Source: Lachnospiraceae bacterium
Lineage (GTDB): Bacteria > Bacillota > Clostridia > Lachnospirales > Lachnospiraceae
DNA length: 61,049 nt
Assembly (NCBI GenBank): GCA_016297945.1
Contig: JAEDFR010000005.1
Coordinates: 1-61,049, forward strand
Reading direction: 5' to 3'
Shown: in pieces, positions 17,517 through 25,795 of the stretch
Numbering within the stretch: the stretch's first letter is position 1
How the letters are laid out: each line of letters opens with the position of its first letter
Translations under genes and position numbers: made by a program
Notes under the pieces: model-generated
What the model was told of the DNA's origin: nothing
What the model saw: the letters and a program-made list of their open reading frames with translations, nothing else
The model's database searches: none

Positions 17517-19646
17517 ATGAAAAATTTTGAAGAAAGAAAAAAGACAATTGAACATTTTATTTTAAGTGAACTCTATGTTCCGATGAAAGAAAAAGAACTG
17601 GCTATCATGCTGCAGGTTCATCCGGATGATCGGGCCGAATTTAAAAGAGCTTTGGAAGAACTGCTTATGGAAAATCGTTTGCAGTTGACAAAAAGAGGAA
17701 GATATATCAAACCCGAGGAAAAAATTATAACCGGAACATTTATTTCCAATGCAAAAGGATTTGGCTTTGTGGAAGTAGAAGGACATGAGGAAGATTATTA
17801 TGTTCCGGAGAGCAAAGTGAATGGCGCTTTTCATCAGGATAAGGTAGATATCCGTCTTTTGCCGGGACAGCGCGGAAAAAGGCAGGAAGCAGAGGTTATC
17901 CGGATTGTAGAAAGATCTGTGTCATCTGTGGTCGGAACTTTTCAAAAACAGAAGAATTTCGGATTTGTTGTTCCCGACAATTTAAAGATTGCGCAGGATA
18001 TTTTTATTGCAAAAGAACATACCAATGGGGCTGTTGACGGTCATAAAGTGGTTGTTGAAATTCTAAACTATGGAAAAGATAATAAAAATCCTGAAGGTAA
18101 GATTACCGAAATTCTTGGTCATATCAATGATCCAGGTGTTGATATCCTTTCCATTGTAAAAGGCTTTGATTTGCCTATGGAATTTTCGGAAAAAATATTG
18201 AATCAGGCTATGCGGGTATCGAATCCGGTATCAAAAGCTGATATGGAAGGCAGACTGGATTTAAGAGATGTTTTAATGGTTACCATTGATGGGGAAGATG
18301 CCAAGGATTTAGATGATGCAGTCAGTCTTACTGTGGATGAAAATGGCTATCATTTAGGTGTCCATATTGCGGACGTGTCCAACTATGTACAGGAAAACTC
18401 AGCGCTTGATAGAGAAGCGTTAAAGAGAGGGACGAGTGTATATCTGGTAGACAGGGTGATTCCGATGCTTCCGCATACGTTATCAAACGGAATCTGTTCC
18501 TTGAATGAAAAAGAAGACCGTCTGGCACAAAGCTGTCTAATGGACATCAATGAAAAGGGTGAAGTGGTCGACTACCGGATAGCAGAAACCGTGATTAACG
18601 TAGACAGACGCATGAGTTATAAAGTGGTTGCGGATATTCTGGAAAATCATGATGAAAATCTTTGTGAAGAATACCGCGACTTTGTTCCGATGTTTGAAGA
18701 AATGGCTAAGTTAGCAGCTATTCTTAGAAACAAACGTAAGAAAAGGGGATCTATTGATTTTGATTTTGAAGAAAGCAAGATTATTTTGGATTCAGAGGGC
18801 AGACCGACCGATATTAAGCCATATGAGCGAAATGTTGCCACAAAAATGATTGAGGATTTTATGCTGATAGCCAACGAAACGGTAGCTTCGCATTTTTATT
18901 GGCTTGAGACGCCGTTTGTCTACCGGACACATGAATCGCCCGATCCTGAAAAAATTAAGAAACTGGCACTTTTTATTTCCAATTTCGGATATCATCTGAA
19001 ATCATCACAGGAGGATATTCATCCGAAAGAACTGCAAAAGCTGTTGGCTTCGATAGAAGGGACGGAAGAAGAAAACTTAATCAGCCGCCTAACATTGCGC
19101 AGTATGAAACAGGCAAGATATTCGTCGGATTGTACCGGACACTTTGGATTAGCTTGTCCATATTACTGTCACTTTACTTCACCGATTCGTAGGTATCCGG
19201 ATTTGCAGATTCACAGGATTATAAAAGAATACCTGCGAGGACGGCTGACAGAGGAACGGATGGAACACTATAGGAGTATTCTTGATACCGTATGTAAAAA
19301 GTCCTCCGAATTGGAGAGACGTGCTGATGAAGCGGAGAGAGAAACGGAGAAGTGTAAGAAAGCTCAGTATATGGGAGAGCGGATTGGTAAACACTATAAA
19401 GGTGTCGTTTCCGGTGTGACAGCATGGGGAATCTATGTGGAACTGGATAACACCGTCGAAGGACTGATTCATATTTCCAAAATTCCGGGTGATTACTACA
19501 TTTTTGATGAGACGAATTATGAAATATACGGTGAAAAGACAAAACAGACATTTAAACTCGGACAGACCGTCGAAGTGATCGTAAATGATGTTGATTTTGT
19601 CTCCAATACGGTTGATTTTTTACTGTATGATGAGGAGGAAGAGTAA
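17517..19646 (+). CDS. rnr: Ribonuclease R
   Basis: A 709-residue processive 3'-5' exoribonuclease. From the N-terminus it has a winged-helix segment, two cold-shock OB folds (GFGFVEVEG, FGFVVPDN), the RNB catalytic domain with IDGEDAKDLDDAVSL (metal-binding aspartates) and a C-terminal S1 domain (YKGVVSGVTAWGIYVEL). RNase R works with SmpB-tmRNA to degrade nonstop messages. Its stop overlaps the smpB start (TAATG), so both are made from one message. Confidence 0.96.
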   Translation: MKNFEERKKTIEHFILSELYVPMKEKELAIMLQVHPDDRAEFKRALEELLMENRLQLTKRGRYIKPEEKIITGTFISNAKGFGFVEVEGHEEDYYVPESKVNGAFHQDKVDIRLLPGQRGKRQEAEVIRIVERSVSSVVGTFQKQKNFGFVVPDNLKIAQDIFIAKEHTNGAVDGHKVVVEILNYGKDNKNPEGKITEILGHINDPGVDILSIVKGFDLPMEFSEKILNQAMRVSNPVSKADMEGRLDLRDVLMVTIDGEDAKDLDDAVSLTVDENGYHLGVHIADVSNYVQENSALDREALKRGTSVYLVDRVIPMLPHTLSNGICSLNEKEDRLAQSCLMDINEKGEVVDYRIAETVINVDRRMSYKVVADILENHDENLCEEYRDFVPMFEEMAKLAAILRNKRKKRGSIDFDFEESKIILDSEGRPTDIKPYERNVATKMIEDFMLIANETVASHFYWLETPFVYRTHESPDPEKIKKLALFISNFGYHLKSSQEDIHPKELQKLLASIEGTEEENLISRLTLRSMKQARYSSDCTGHFGLACPYYCHFTSPIRRYPDLQIHRIIKEYLRGRLTEERMEHYRSILDTVCKKSSELERRADEAERETEKCKKAQYMGERIGKHYKGVVSGVTAWGIYVELDNTVEGLIHISKIPGDYYIFDETNYEIYGEKTKQTFKLGQTVEVIVNDVDFVSNTVDFLLYDEEEE

Positions 19647-20110
19647 TGGCAAAAGAATCCATGAAACTGGTAGCAAATAATAAAAAAGCATACCATGATT
19701 TCTTTATTGATGAAAAATATGAGGCCGGAATTGAGCTGCACGGCACGGAAGTAAAATCCCTTCGCATGGGAAAGTGCAGCATCAAAGAGGCTTTTGTACG
19801 AATTGAAAACGGAGAAGCATTTATTTACGGTATGAATATCAGCCCCTATGAAAAAGGCAATATTTTCAACAAGGATCCGTTACGTATTAAAAAACTGCTT
19901 CTTCACAAAGTGGAAATCCGCAAGCTGGGCGGAAAAATGTCTGAAAAAGGATATACCATTGTTCCGCTTCAGGTCTATTTTAAAGATGGTAAGGCAAAAG
20001 TGGAAATAGGTCTTGCAAGAGGTAAGAAGTTGTATGACAAACGTGAGTCTATTGCCAAGAAAGATCAGCGACGAGAAGTGGAGCGGGAATTTAAAGTGAA
20101 AAATCTGTAA
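19646..20110 (+). CDS. smpB: SsrA-binding protein SmpB
   Basis: A 154-residue tmRNA-binding protein that delivers alanyl-tmRNA to stalled ribosomes. It has the conserved core NNKKAYHDFFIDEKYEAGIEL, GTEVKSLRMGKCSIKEAFV, and a basic tail (YDKRESIAKKDQRREVEREFK) that enters the mRNA channel. GAGGAGGAAGAG precedes the ATG, which overlaps the rnr stop by 1 nt. Its RNA partner ssrA lies 1.1 kb downstream, separated by a truncated acyltransferase gene. Confidence 0.97.
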   Translation: MAKESMKLVANNKKAYHDFFIDEKYEAGIELHGTEVKSLRMGKCSIKEAFVRIENGEAFIYGMNISPYEKGNIFNKDPLRIKKLLLHKVEIRKLGGKMSEKGYTIVPLQVYFKDGKAKVEIGLARGKKLYDKRESIAKKDQRREVEREFKVKNL

Positions 20111-20138
20111 CAGATAAGGTGGTTGGAACAGTGACAAA

Positions 20139-21185
20139 TTGGGCGATGTTGCATTTTCGCAATCTCCGTTGAGTGCAATTATTAATGGCAATTTCTTAGT
20201 ATGCATATTTTGTACCATCAGCGGTGTAGTTGTGTCTTTATATATATTCAATAAACCTGATTTGAAGGATTTGGGAAAACATATGATAATGCGCTATTTT
20301 AGATTAATGGTGCCTGTTTTTGCGTGTTTTGTATTGGTTTTCGTTTTTATGAAAGCGAATCTGTTTGTGTCGGAGGATTTGGCAGACATTACTTTTTATA
20401 GAGGATGGATACAGATATACTATAACGAGGAAGTGAATCTTTTAAATTTACTATATTGTTCCCTGTTTAAAGTATGGTTTATTGGAGATAATACATATAC
20501 AGGCGCATTTTGGATGCTTACTTTTATGTTTTGGGGTTATTATCTGTCCTGCATTTTGGGAATTATAGGGATGAAAGCAAAAAAGAAAATATTGTTTTTT
20601 TATGTACTTCTTGTACTGACATTCTTTTGCGTAAATTATTTATATGCTTGCTTTTGTTTGGGTACAATTATTGCTTATGTGTTTAAGCATAAAATGGGAG
20701 TACAAAACAACAAAGCATTGATAGGAATCGTTTGTGTGGTGGCAGGTTTGTTTTTGGGCGGTTTTCCGACAGGGGTTGAGCCGGATAATATTTACAAAAC
20801 CATTATGTTTACTTCGCATGAGACGGCCTATCAGCTGTATCATGTAATGGGCGCCTTTTTGGTGGTTGGTGGAATATTTTTGTTAGATATTCTACAGAGG
20901 TTTTTATCTGCCAAAGTATTTTTGAAATTGGGTTCTGTCTCTTACTGTGTTTATATCATACAAGGATTTGTGATGTATGCAATTTCTTACAAAATCTTTT
21001 TATGGTTGTATAACATGAATCACAGATATTTGGTTGATATGGCAGTTGTGTTTGGAATATCGACTTGCCTGTTATTAACTTTAAGCTGGCTGTTTACCCA
21101 TTATATTGAGAAACCGGCATCTAAACTTACAAATATTTTTCTAGAGTATTTTTTTGAAAAACAGGATGGAAATTATCGGGGATAA
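20139..21185 (+). CDS. Acyltransferase 3 family membrane protein, 5'-truncated and probably a remnant
   Basis: The 348-residue frame encodes about nine hydrophobic segments typical of acyltransferase 3 (OafA-like) proteins, which transfer acyl groups to surface polysaccharides. It starts at NGNFLVCIFCTISGVVVSL, which aligns with the second membrane segment of the family. The usual N-terminal segment with the catalytic RGIAA...H region is missing. The only start is a TTG with no ribosome site, and the frame is open only back to a stop at 20115. It lies 28 nt after smpB and before ssrA, a site normally without a gene. A 5' deletion during insertion is the likeliest history; a functional product is doubtful. 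Confidence 0.6.
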   Translation: MGDVAFSQSPLSAIINGNFLVCIFCTISGVVVSLYIFNKPDLKDLGKHMIMRYFRLMVPVFACFVLVFVFMKANLFVSEDLADITFYRGWIQIYYNEEVNLLNLLYCSLFKVWFIGDNTYTGAFWMLTFMFWGYYLSCILGIIGMKAKKKILFFYVLLVLTFFCVNYLYACFCLGTIIAYVFKHKMGVQNNKALIGIVCVVAGLFLGGFPTGVEPDNIYKTIMFTSHETAYQLYHVMGAFLVVGGIFLLDILQRFLSAKVFLKLGSVSYCVYIIQGFVMYAISYKIFLWLYNMNHRYLVDMAVVFGISTCLLLTLSWLFTHYIEKPASKLTNIFLEYFFEKQDGNYRG

Positions 21186-21214
21186 CTATGAGAGCTATGC
21201 GTAAATATTGGTTG

Positions 21215-21243
21215 TTGACGAAAGAATGAATTCTTTTTATAAT
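21215..21243 (+). promoter_or_regulatory. Sigma-A type promoter for tmRNA
   Basis: TTGACG (21215-21220) and TATAAT (21238-21243) are separated by exactly 17 nt. They lie 14 nt before the mature 5' end of tmRNA. This gives ssrA its own promoter, independent of the truncated gene upstream. Confidence 0.85.
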
Positions 21244-21257
21244 ATAAGCAAAAATAA

Positions 21258-21595
21258 GGGCCAGTAAAGGTTTCGACAGGGGTTTTGCAGCTGGAGAAGC
21301 TATCCGCACGCAATGCGTTAAATGGCAAAAATAAATATAAACGCTGAAGATAATTTAGCATACGCTGCCTAATTGGCAACTGTCCGACTTAGGGCACCTA
21401 CACTTTAAGAACCGGGCATCGACTATGTAGGAAACGACATGACTTAAGCTTTGCGGTCATGGGCGTATCATGAAGCTACCAAAGTCAAAAGGGTGTTTGT
21501 TCCCGTTTGATGAAGGGAATGTCAAAAAACAGACTATGATAGTAGAAGGACAGGGAATAGGCTTTTGGACACGGGTTCGACTCCCGTCTGGTCCA
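21258..21595 (+). ncRNA. ssrA: Transfer-messenger RNA (tmRNA)
   Basis: The 5' end gggccag pairs with ctggtcc at 21588-21594 to form the acceptor stem. The 5' part holds GGTTTCGACAGGGG and the 3' part GGTTCGACTCCCGTC, the hallmark D-like and T-arm sequences. CCA is not encoded. The resume codon GCA at 21325 opens a frame that ends at TAA 21370-21372 and gives the tag AKININAEDNLAYAA, with the expected small hydrophobic end. tmRNA tags and frees stalled ribosomes with SmpB. Several hairpins downstream (for example cgggttc and catgacttaagctttgcggtcatg) match tmRNA pseudoknots. Confidence 0.96.
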
Positions 21596-21688
21596 CTTTG
21601 GTATCCGTAAACGAACATCCATGTGGTGATAGGTTTTATCATAAGGATACTATATTTATCAGCAACCTGCGAAAGAGGAGTTTGTTGC

Positions 21689-22045
21689 GTGAAAGTTTTG
21701 GATTATATTAATAAGAAAAGTGCAGATCATACCATTTATATTGTTTCAAAAAACAGTTTTGCGGTTGTCAGTTCTGATAATTATACGACGCAGCAGCGCA
21801 AACTATACGCATCAGCTGTTCAGCATGCTGAAAATCATAACAAAAAGGGTAGAAACAATAAACGTGGAAAAAACAATAATCCCAACACCATTTTTTATGG
21901 AAAGGTTCAATATCTGCTTAAGAATAAAGGAATGATGTCATGGATTTCCAATATTGAGATATTAGAGGAGACCAGCTATCCTTCCGAAACGGTAAAAGCA
22001 AAAAAAGAATACACGATTCCGGACTTGGAATTGATTGAAATCTGA
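21689..22045 (+). CDS. Hypothetical protein, 118 residues
   Basis: Not recognised. A small basic protein with the start VKVLDYINKKSADHTIYIVSK, a Lys/Asn-rich middle (NHNKKGRNNKRGKNNN) that looks disordered, and a mixed C-terminal part. GTG 21689 is chosen because GAGGAG lies 8 nt upstream; longer frames read back toward tmRNA and lack a ribosome site. No membrane segment or metal motif. A bidirectional terminator follows. The basic middle suggests nucleic acid contact, but this is only a guess. Confidence 0.65.
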   Translation: MKVLDYINKKSADHTIYIVSKNSFAVVSSDNYTTQQRKLYASAVQHAENHNKKGRNNKRGKNNNPNTIFYGKVQYLLKNKGMMSWISNIEILEETSYPSETVKAKKEYTIPDLELIEI

Positions 22046-22056
22046 GTATTAACAAT

Positions 22057-22105
22057 AAAAAAGGTCATACTTTTTCATGTAAGCATGAAAAGTATGACTT
22101 TTTTT
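22057..22105. terminator. Bidirectional hairpin terminator between 21689 gene and cotJC
   Basis: A long stem, gtcatactttttcatg against catgaaaagtatgac with a short loop, is flanked by A-run and T-run, so it can end transcription from either side. The same stem occurs at 29454-29489 and twice in 60850-61049, so this terminator belongs to a dispersed family. Confidence 0.8.
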
Positions 22106-22125
22106 ATAATACCAACGTATTAAGA

Positions 22126-22734
22126 TTATCTATTTGGATTTGTATCAAATTCGGGATTGTATTGATAGAAGTTGACCGGATCAAGATTTTCCTGGACTCT
22201 TCGCAATGCTTCACCAAAACGTTGGAAGTGTACAATTTCTCTTGCACGTAAAAAGCGGATAGGAGCACAGACTTCCGGATCTTTTACAAGTCGAAGAATA
22301 TTGTCATAGGTGGTACGTGCTTTCTGTTCAGCCGCCAAATCTTCGGTCAAATCGGTAATAATATCGCCTTTTGATTGGAATTCACATGCATTAAACGGTA
22401 TTCCGCCTGCCGCCTGTGGCCAAAGCGCAAGTGTATGGTCGACGTAATATGGTGAAAAGCCTTGTTTTTCAATCTCTTCCATACTTAAGTTTTTGGTAAG
22501 CTGATAAACAATGGCGCCAATCATCTCAAAATGTGCCAGCTCTTCTGTACCGATATCGGTCAATAGTCCGGCAACTTCTTTATAGGGGATAGTATAGCGC
22601 TGGGAAAGATAGCGCATGGATGCACCAAGTTCACCGTCCGGTCCGCCATATTGCGTAATGATTATTTTTGCAATCTCTGCATTGGGTGTTTTAATATCAA
22701 TGGGAAATTGCAGTCTTTTTTCATAGTTCCACAT
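22126..22734 (-). CDS. cotJC: Spore coat protein CotJC, manganese catalase family
   Basis: A 202-residue ferritin-like protein of the Mn-catalase family, with ligand-bearing helices (ELGASMRYLSQRY, DIGTEELAHFEMIGAIVYQL, RAREIVHFQRFGEALRRVQE). CotJC is a spore coat component and may break down peroxide in the coat. It follows cotJB with no gap in the same message, and lies on the minus strand with cotJA and cotJB. Length matches the family. Sigma-E control is known for cotJ in Bacillus, but no clear sigma-E promoter was picked out here. Confidence 0.95.
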   Translation of the reverse strand: MWNYEKRLQFPIDIKTPNAEIAKIIITQYGGPDGELGASMRYLSQRYTIPYKEVAGLLTDIGTEELAHFEMIGAIVYQLTKNLSMEEIEKQGFSPYYVDHTLALWPQAAGGIPFNACEFQSKGDIITDLTEDLAAEQKARTTYDNILRLVKDPEVCAPIRFLRAREIVHFQRFGEALRRVQENLDPVNFYQYNPEFDTNPNR

Positions 22735-23028
22735 TTAACACATGCCTCCTTCCCAGGGTAACGGCAGTTTGGCCCAACCCCAGTTTTTATTCGTCGAAAA
22801 AGTTGAATCATAAAGGGTAAGAGGGCCGTATAATGATGCATATTCCTCTTTTAACTTACGTAAAATAGTCATATACTGTTTTATATATGATACTGCATCT
22901 TCGTCGTCCGGATGTGTATCAAGATATTCGGTTAATTCTACGATGGCAAAATCAACCATGGATATTTCTTTCAGCATATGCTGTTGCCTGGATTTATTGG
23001 GAAAATTCATAGAATCGGAATATATCAT
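22735..23028 (-). CDS. cotJB: Spore coat protein CotJB
   Basis: A 97-residue protein with family motifs ISMVDFAIVELTEYLDTHPDDEDAVSYIKQY and YASLYGPLTL, ending WGWAKLPLPWEGGMC. It is part of the CotJ coat complex. Its ATG overlaps the cotJA stop (ATGA), and its stop abuts cotJC, so the three are translationally linked. Confidence 0.93.
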   Translation of the reverse strand: MIYSDSMNFPNKSRQQHMLKEISMVDFAIVELTEYLDTHPDDEDAVSYIKQYMTILRKLKEEYASLYGPLTLYDSTFSTNKNWGWAKLPLPWEGGMC

Positions 23029-23192
23029 TTTCTGCGCCTCCCTTCGAAGGGTTTGTTGAGTTCAGGAAACAGAGTGCCGATTAAAAAAGCTTCTTCGAGA
23101 TTTTCATATACATGTTCCATGTTTTGCCAGGGAACATAAGCCATTCCTACCGGAAATTCTGCTTTCTTTTTCAAAAAATCAGTTTCTTTCAT
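23025..23192 (-). CDS. cotJA: Spore coat associated protein CotJA
   Basis: A 55-residue protein, found by reading the minus strand upstream of cotJB. It has FPVGMAYVPWQNMEHVYEN and EEAFLIGTLFPELNKPFEG, the conserved CotJA core (AYVPWQ... GTLFPELNKPF). AAAGGAAA lies 6 nt before its ATG at 23192-23190, and its TGA overlaps the cotJB ATG. It completes the cotJABC operon. Confidence 0.92.
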   Translation of the reverse strand: MKETDFLKKKAEFPVGMAYVPWQNMEHVYENLEEAFLIGTLFPELNKPFEGRRRK

Positions 23193-23350
23193 AACATTTC
23201 CTTTCGATATCGTTTTATAATAAGTTATGTAAGAGAGACGAAATGTGAAACAAAATCTTTACGGTTTCTTGCATAAAGGATTAGCTTATGGTAAACTTGA
23301 CATAATACTTGAATTTTAATCAGATATTTGAAAATAATCTAACTTTGTTG

Positions 23351-23379
23351 TTTACAAATTTTTATTCCATGATTATAAT
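23351..23379 (+). promoter_or_regulatory. Sigma-A type promoter for the zinc-ribbon/SHOCT gene
   Basis: TTTACA (23351-23356) and TATAAT (23374-23379) are 17 nt apart and lie about 60 nt before the ATG at 23442. It points away from the cotJ operon, so the 249-nt gap is a divergent control region. Confidence 0.8.
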
Positions 23380-23441
23380 AGAAGTAGAATATAAATCCAC
23401 ATTATTGTGATTTAAAATATTTGTATAGGGAGTGAACACAT

Positions 23442-24137
23442 ATGAAATGTTTAATCTGTGGTGGTGAATCAGCTGGTGAAGTTTGTAACCAGTGTATCAG
23501 ACTTGAGAAAATCGTATTTCAGAAAGAATGGTCTTTTAAAACCGGTTTAATTGGTAAAGCAGAAGATTTAAGAGTTGCAGTTTCTAATCTTCGAATCAGT
23601 GGTAGATTACCGATGTCTGACAATCCGAAAGCATTAAATACAAGAGTAGATAACGTATCACATTATTTATTAAATGTAAAATCTGTTGAAGAGACTACAT
23701 ATTCAGGTAAAAAAGCGATTATGGTTACAATCGCGAATCCTGCTACAAAGTTTACAAGATATTTGTATCTTCCCAACTTAGATGATATGGCAGGTTTGAC
23801 AGCTGCAATTAAAGACGCTAAGACAAAAGCTGAGACTCTGACGGATCGTATTCGTCAGCAGAAAGGTCTTGCTCCTGCAGGCGGCTCATCTGCACCTGCT
23901 GCATCTGCATCCCCTGCTCCGGCAGCATCTGCACCGGTATCAGCTCCCAGACCTGTTTCCATCCCCACACCTGCTGCAAAGGAAGAGGATGTTTCAACAG
24001 TAGCTTTGTCCGGTATGGCAGAAGATTTGTCTGAATTCGAGACAAAGATTAAGAAATTAAAAGTATTACGTGACAATGGTATTCTGAGTGAAGAAGAGTA
24101 TATCGAAGAAAAGAAGAAACTGGTTAGTATTTTCTAA
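23442..24137 (+). CDS. Zinc-ribbon and SHOCT domain protein
   Basis: A 231-residue protein. Residues 3-19 hold two CxxC pairs (CLICGG, CNQCIR), a zinc ribbon. A mixed alpha/beta region (about 25-130) follows, then an Ala/Pro-rich linker (about 145-185). The C-terminus, KLKVLRDNGILSEEEYIEEKKKLV, is a SHOCT domain, a short helical pair often found at the end of membrane-linked or oligomeric proteins. The function is unknown. GGGAGTG precedes the ATG, and a strong sigma-A promoter suggests growth-phase expression. A terminator lies downstream. Confidence 0.8.
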   Translation: MKCLICGGESAGEVCNQCIRLEKIVFQKEWSFKTGLIGKAEDLRVAVSNLRISGRLPMSDNPKALNTRVDNVSHYLLNVKSVEETTYSGKKAIMVTIANPATKFTRYLYLPNLDDMAGLTAAIKDAKTKAETLTDRIRQQKGLAPAGGSSAPAASASPAPAASAPVSAPRPVSIPTPAAKEEDVSTVALSGMAEDLSEFETKIKKLKVLRDNGILSEEEYIEEKKKLVSIF

Positions 24138-24194
24138 GATTGTGTTGCAAATATTTTTAACGGAATATATTATGCCAGATTATACAAGAATGAT

Positions 24195-24225
24195 AACTGT
24201 CAGGTTTTTTGCCTGGCAGTTTTTA
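24195..24225 (+). terminator. Rho-independent terminator
   Basis: The stem aactgtcagg/cctggcagtt has one T-G wobble, a T-rich loop, and a short T-run after it. It separates the SHOCT-protein gene from the hydrogenase gene. Confidence 0.8.
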
Positions 24226-24289
24226 TATTGCCTGTCTTGATTTTCTGTTGTGTTTGTGTCAAAATATTAACGAATGTAGGAGGTCTCGC

Positions 24290-25795
24290 ATGAGAGGGAT
24301 AGATACTGAGGTTCGTAAATCACGAAAAAGAATATTTAAAGAGGTAGCGCAGCTTGCATATGATTCAACGAATTTAATTGATGATATGGAAGCCCTTCCG
24401 TATAAAATTGTTGACACGATAGATCCGGACGGCGCTGATGATGTATATCGTAAACGTGCAATCGTAAGAGAACGGGTTCGTCTGGCAATGGGAATGTCTT
24501 TGCGTCCGGAAAATGCACCGGTTCATGTATCCGAGGGTGTTGAGGAAAGTAATATTGCAGAAAAATATTATGAGCCACCGCTTATGCAGGTGATTCCGTC
24601 TGCGTGTAACAAATGTCCGGAAAATGCCTATATTGTCACGGATCGTTGCATGGGGTGTACGGCACATCCATGTCGGGAGGTTTGTCCGAGAGGTGCGATT
24701 TCCATGGTTCATGGAAAGTCACATATTGATCCGGAAAAATGTATAAAATGTGGTAAATGTAAGGCCGTATGTCCTTATGATGCAATTTCGCATCAGGTTC
24801 GCCCCTGTGCGGCCGCATGTGGTGTAAATGCGATCAAAAACGATGCTTATGGCCGAGCATGTATTGATAGTGATATGTGCGTTTCATGCGGTCAGTGTAT
24901 GGTGAGTTGCCCGTTTGGTGCGATTGCCGATAAGTCACAGATTTTTCAGTTGATTAGGGCAATTCAGAGTGGTGCCATGATTATTGCACAGGTTGCTCCC
25001 GCATTTGTCGGTCAGTTTGGTCCTGATGTGACACCCAATAAATTGAAAAAAGCATTAAAAATGCTTGGATTTGCAGATGTATATGAGACAGCTATCGGTG
25101 CAGATATGGGAGCGATGGCTGAAGCTCATCATTATGTGGAAAAGGTTGCGACGAAAGAACTGCCGTTTTTGTTAACCAGTTGTTGCCCTTCCTGGTCAAT
25201 GCTTGCTAAGAAATTTTTTCCGGAAACGATTGACAAAATTTCCAATGAGTTAACCCCGATGGTTGCGACGGCTCGTGTGATCAAAAAAGATCATCCGGAT
25301 GCCAAAATTGTATTTATCGGACCGTGTGCGTCCAAAAAATTGGAAGCATCCCGCAGAACGGTTCGTTCGGATGTCGATTTTGTTATTACCTTTGAGGAAT
25401 TATGCGGAATATTTGAAGCAAAGGGTATTGTTTTATCAGAGATAGAAGATGACGAAGTTTTAGATGGTGCTACCGGAGCCGGAAGAGGCTATGGTGTGGC
25501 CGGTGGCGTTGCAAGTGCAATCGAATCCGTTATCAGAGAATACTATCCGGATGTTGAAGTCAATATCGAGCATGCGGAAAGTCTTGCAGAATGTAAAAAG
25601 GTTTTAATGCTGGCTAAGGTTGGCAAAAAGAATGGCTGCCTGATTGAAGGTATGGCATGTCCGGGAGGATGTGTTGCCGGTGCGGGAACTTGTATCGGAA
25701 TTCCGCAGGCTACAAAAGCAGTCAATACATTTAAGGCAGAGTCGGATGAAAAAATACCGTCTATGGATGCCATGAAACAGGAGGAAATAGAGTAA
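24290..25795 (+). CDS. Monomeric [FeFe] hydrogenase, group B
   Basis: A 501-residue enzyme. An N-terminal helical region (about 1-100) leads to Cys-rich clusters: CNKCPENAYIVTDRCMGCTAHPCREVC, then two 4Fe-4S ferredoxin repeats (CIKCGKCKAVCPY, CVSCGQCMVSCPF). The H-cluster domain has TSCCPSW (Cys298), GPCASKKLE (Cys346) and GMACPGGC (Cys457, Cys461). The L1 TSCCPSW and L2 GPCxxK forms mark group B rather than the classical A type. It may oxidise or evolve H2 with ferredoxin. AGGAGG lies before ATG 24290, better than an upstream in-frame start. The stop overlaps the gltX start (TAATG). No hydEFG genes are nearby. Confidence 0.93.
   Translation: MRGIDTEVRKSRKRIFKEVAQLAYDSTNLIDDMEALPYKIVDTIDPDGADDVYRKRAIVRERVRLAMGMSLRPENAPVHVSEGVEESNIAEKYYEPPLMQVIPSACNKCPENAYIVTDRCMGCTAHPCREVCPRGAISMVHGKSHIDPEKCIKCGKCKAVCPYDAISHQVRPCAAACGVNAIKNDAYGRACIDSDMCVSCGQCMVSCPFGAIADKSQIFQLIRAIQSGAMIIAQVAPAFVGQFGPDVTPNKLKKALKMLGFADVYETAIGADMGAMAEAHHYVEKVATKELPFLLTSCCPSWSMLAKKFFPETIDKISNELTPMVATARVIKKDHPDAKIVFIGPCASKKLEASRRTVRSDVDFVITFEELCGIFEAKGIVLSEIEDDEVLDGATGAGRGYGVAGGVASAIESVIREYYPDVEVNIEHAESLAECKKVLMLAKVGKKNGCLIEGMACPGGCVAGAGTCIGIPQATKAVNTFKAESDEKIPSMDAMKQEEIE

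Noticed and set aside
21541..21600. Possible tRNA gene
   Set aside because: The GGTTCGACTCCCGTC arm belongs to tmRNA; no anticodon stem or D-arm is present.
23193..23240. Sigma-E promoter before cotJA
   Set aside because: AT-rich boxes exist but none fits both sigma-E boxes at the right spacing.
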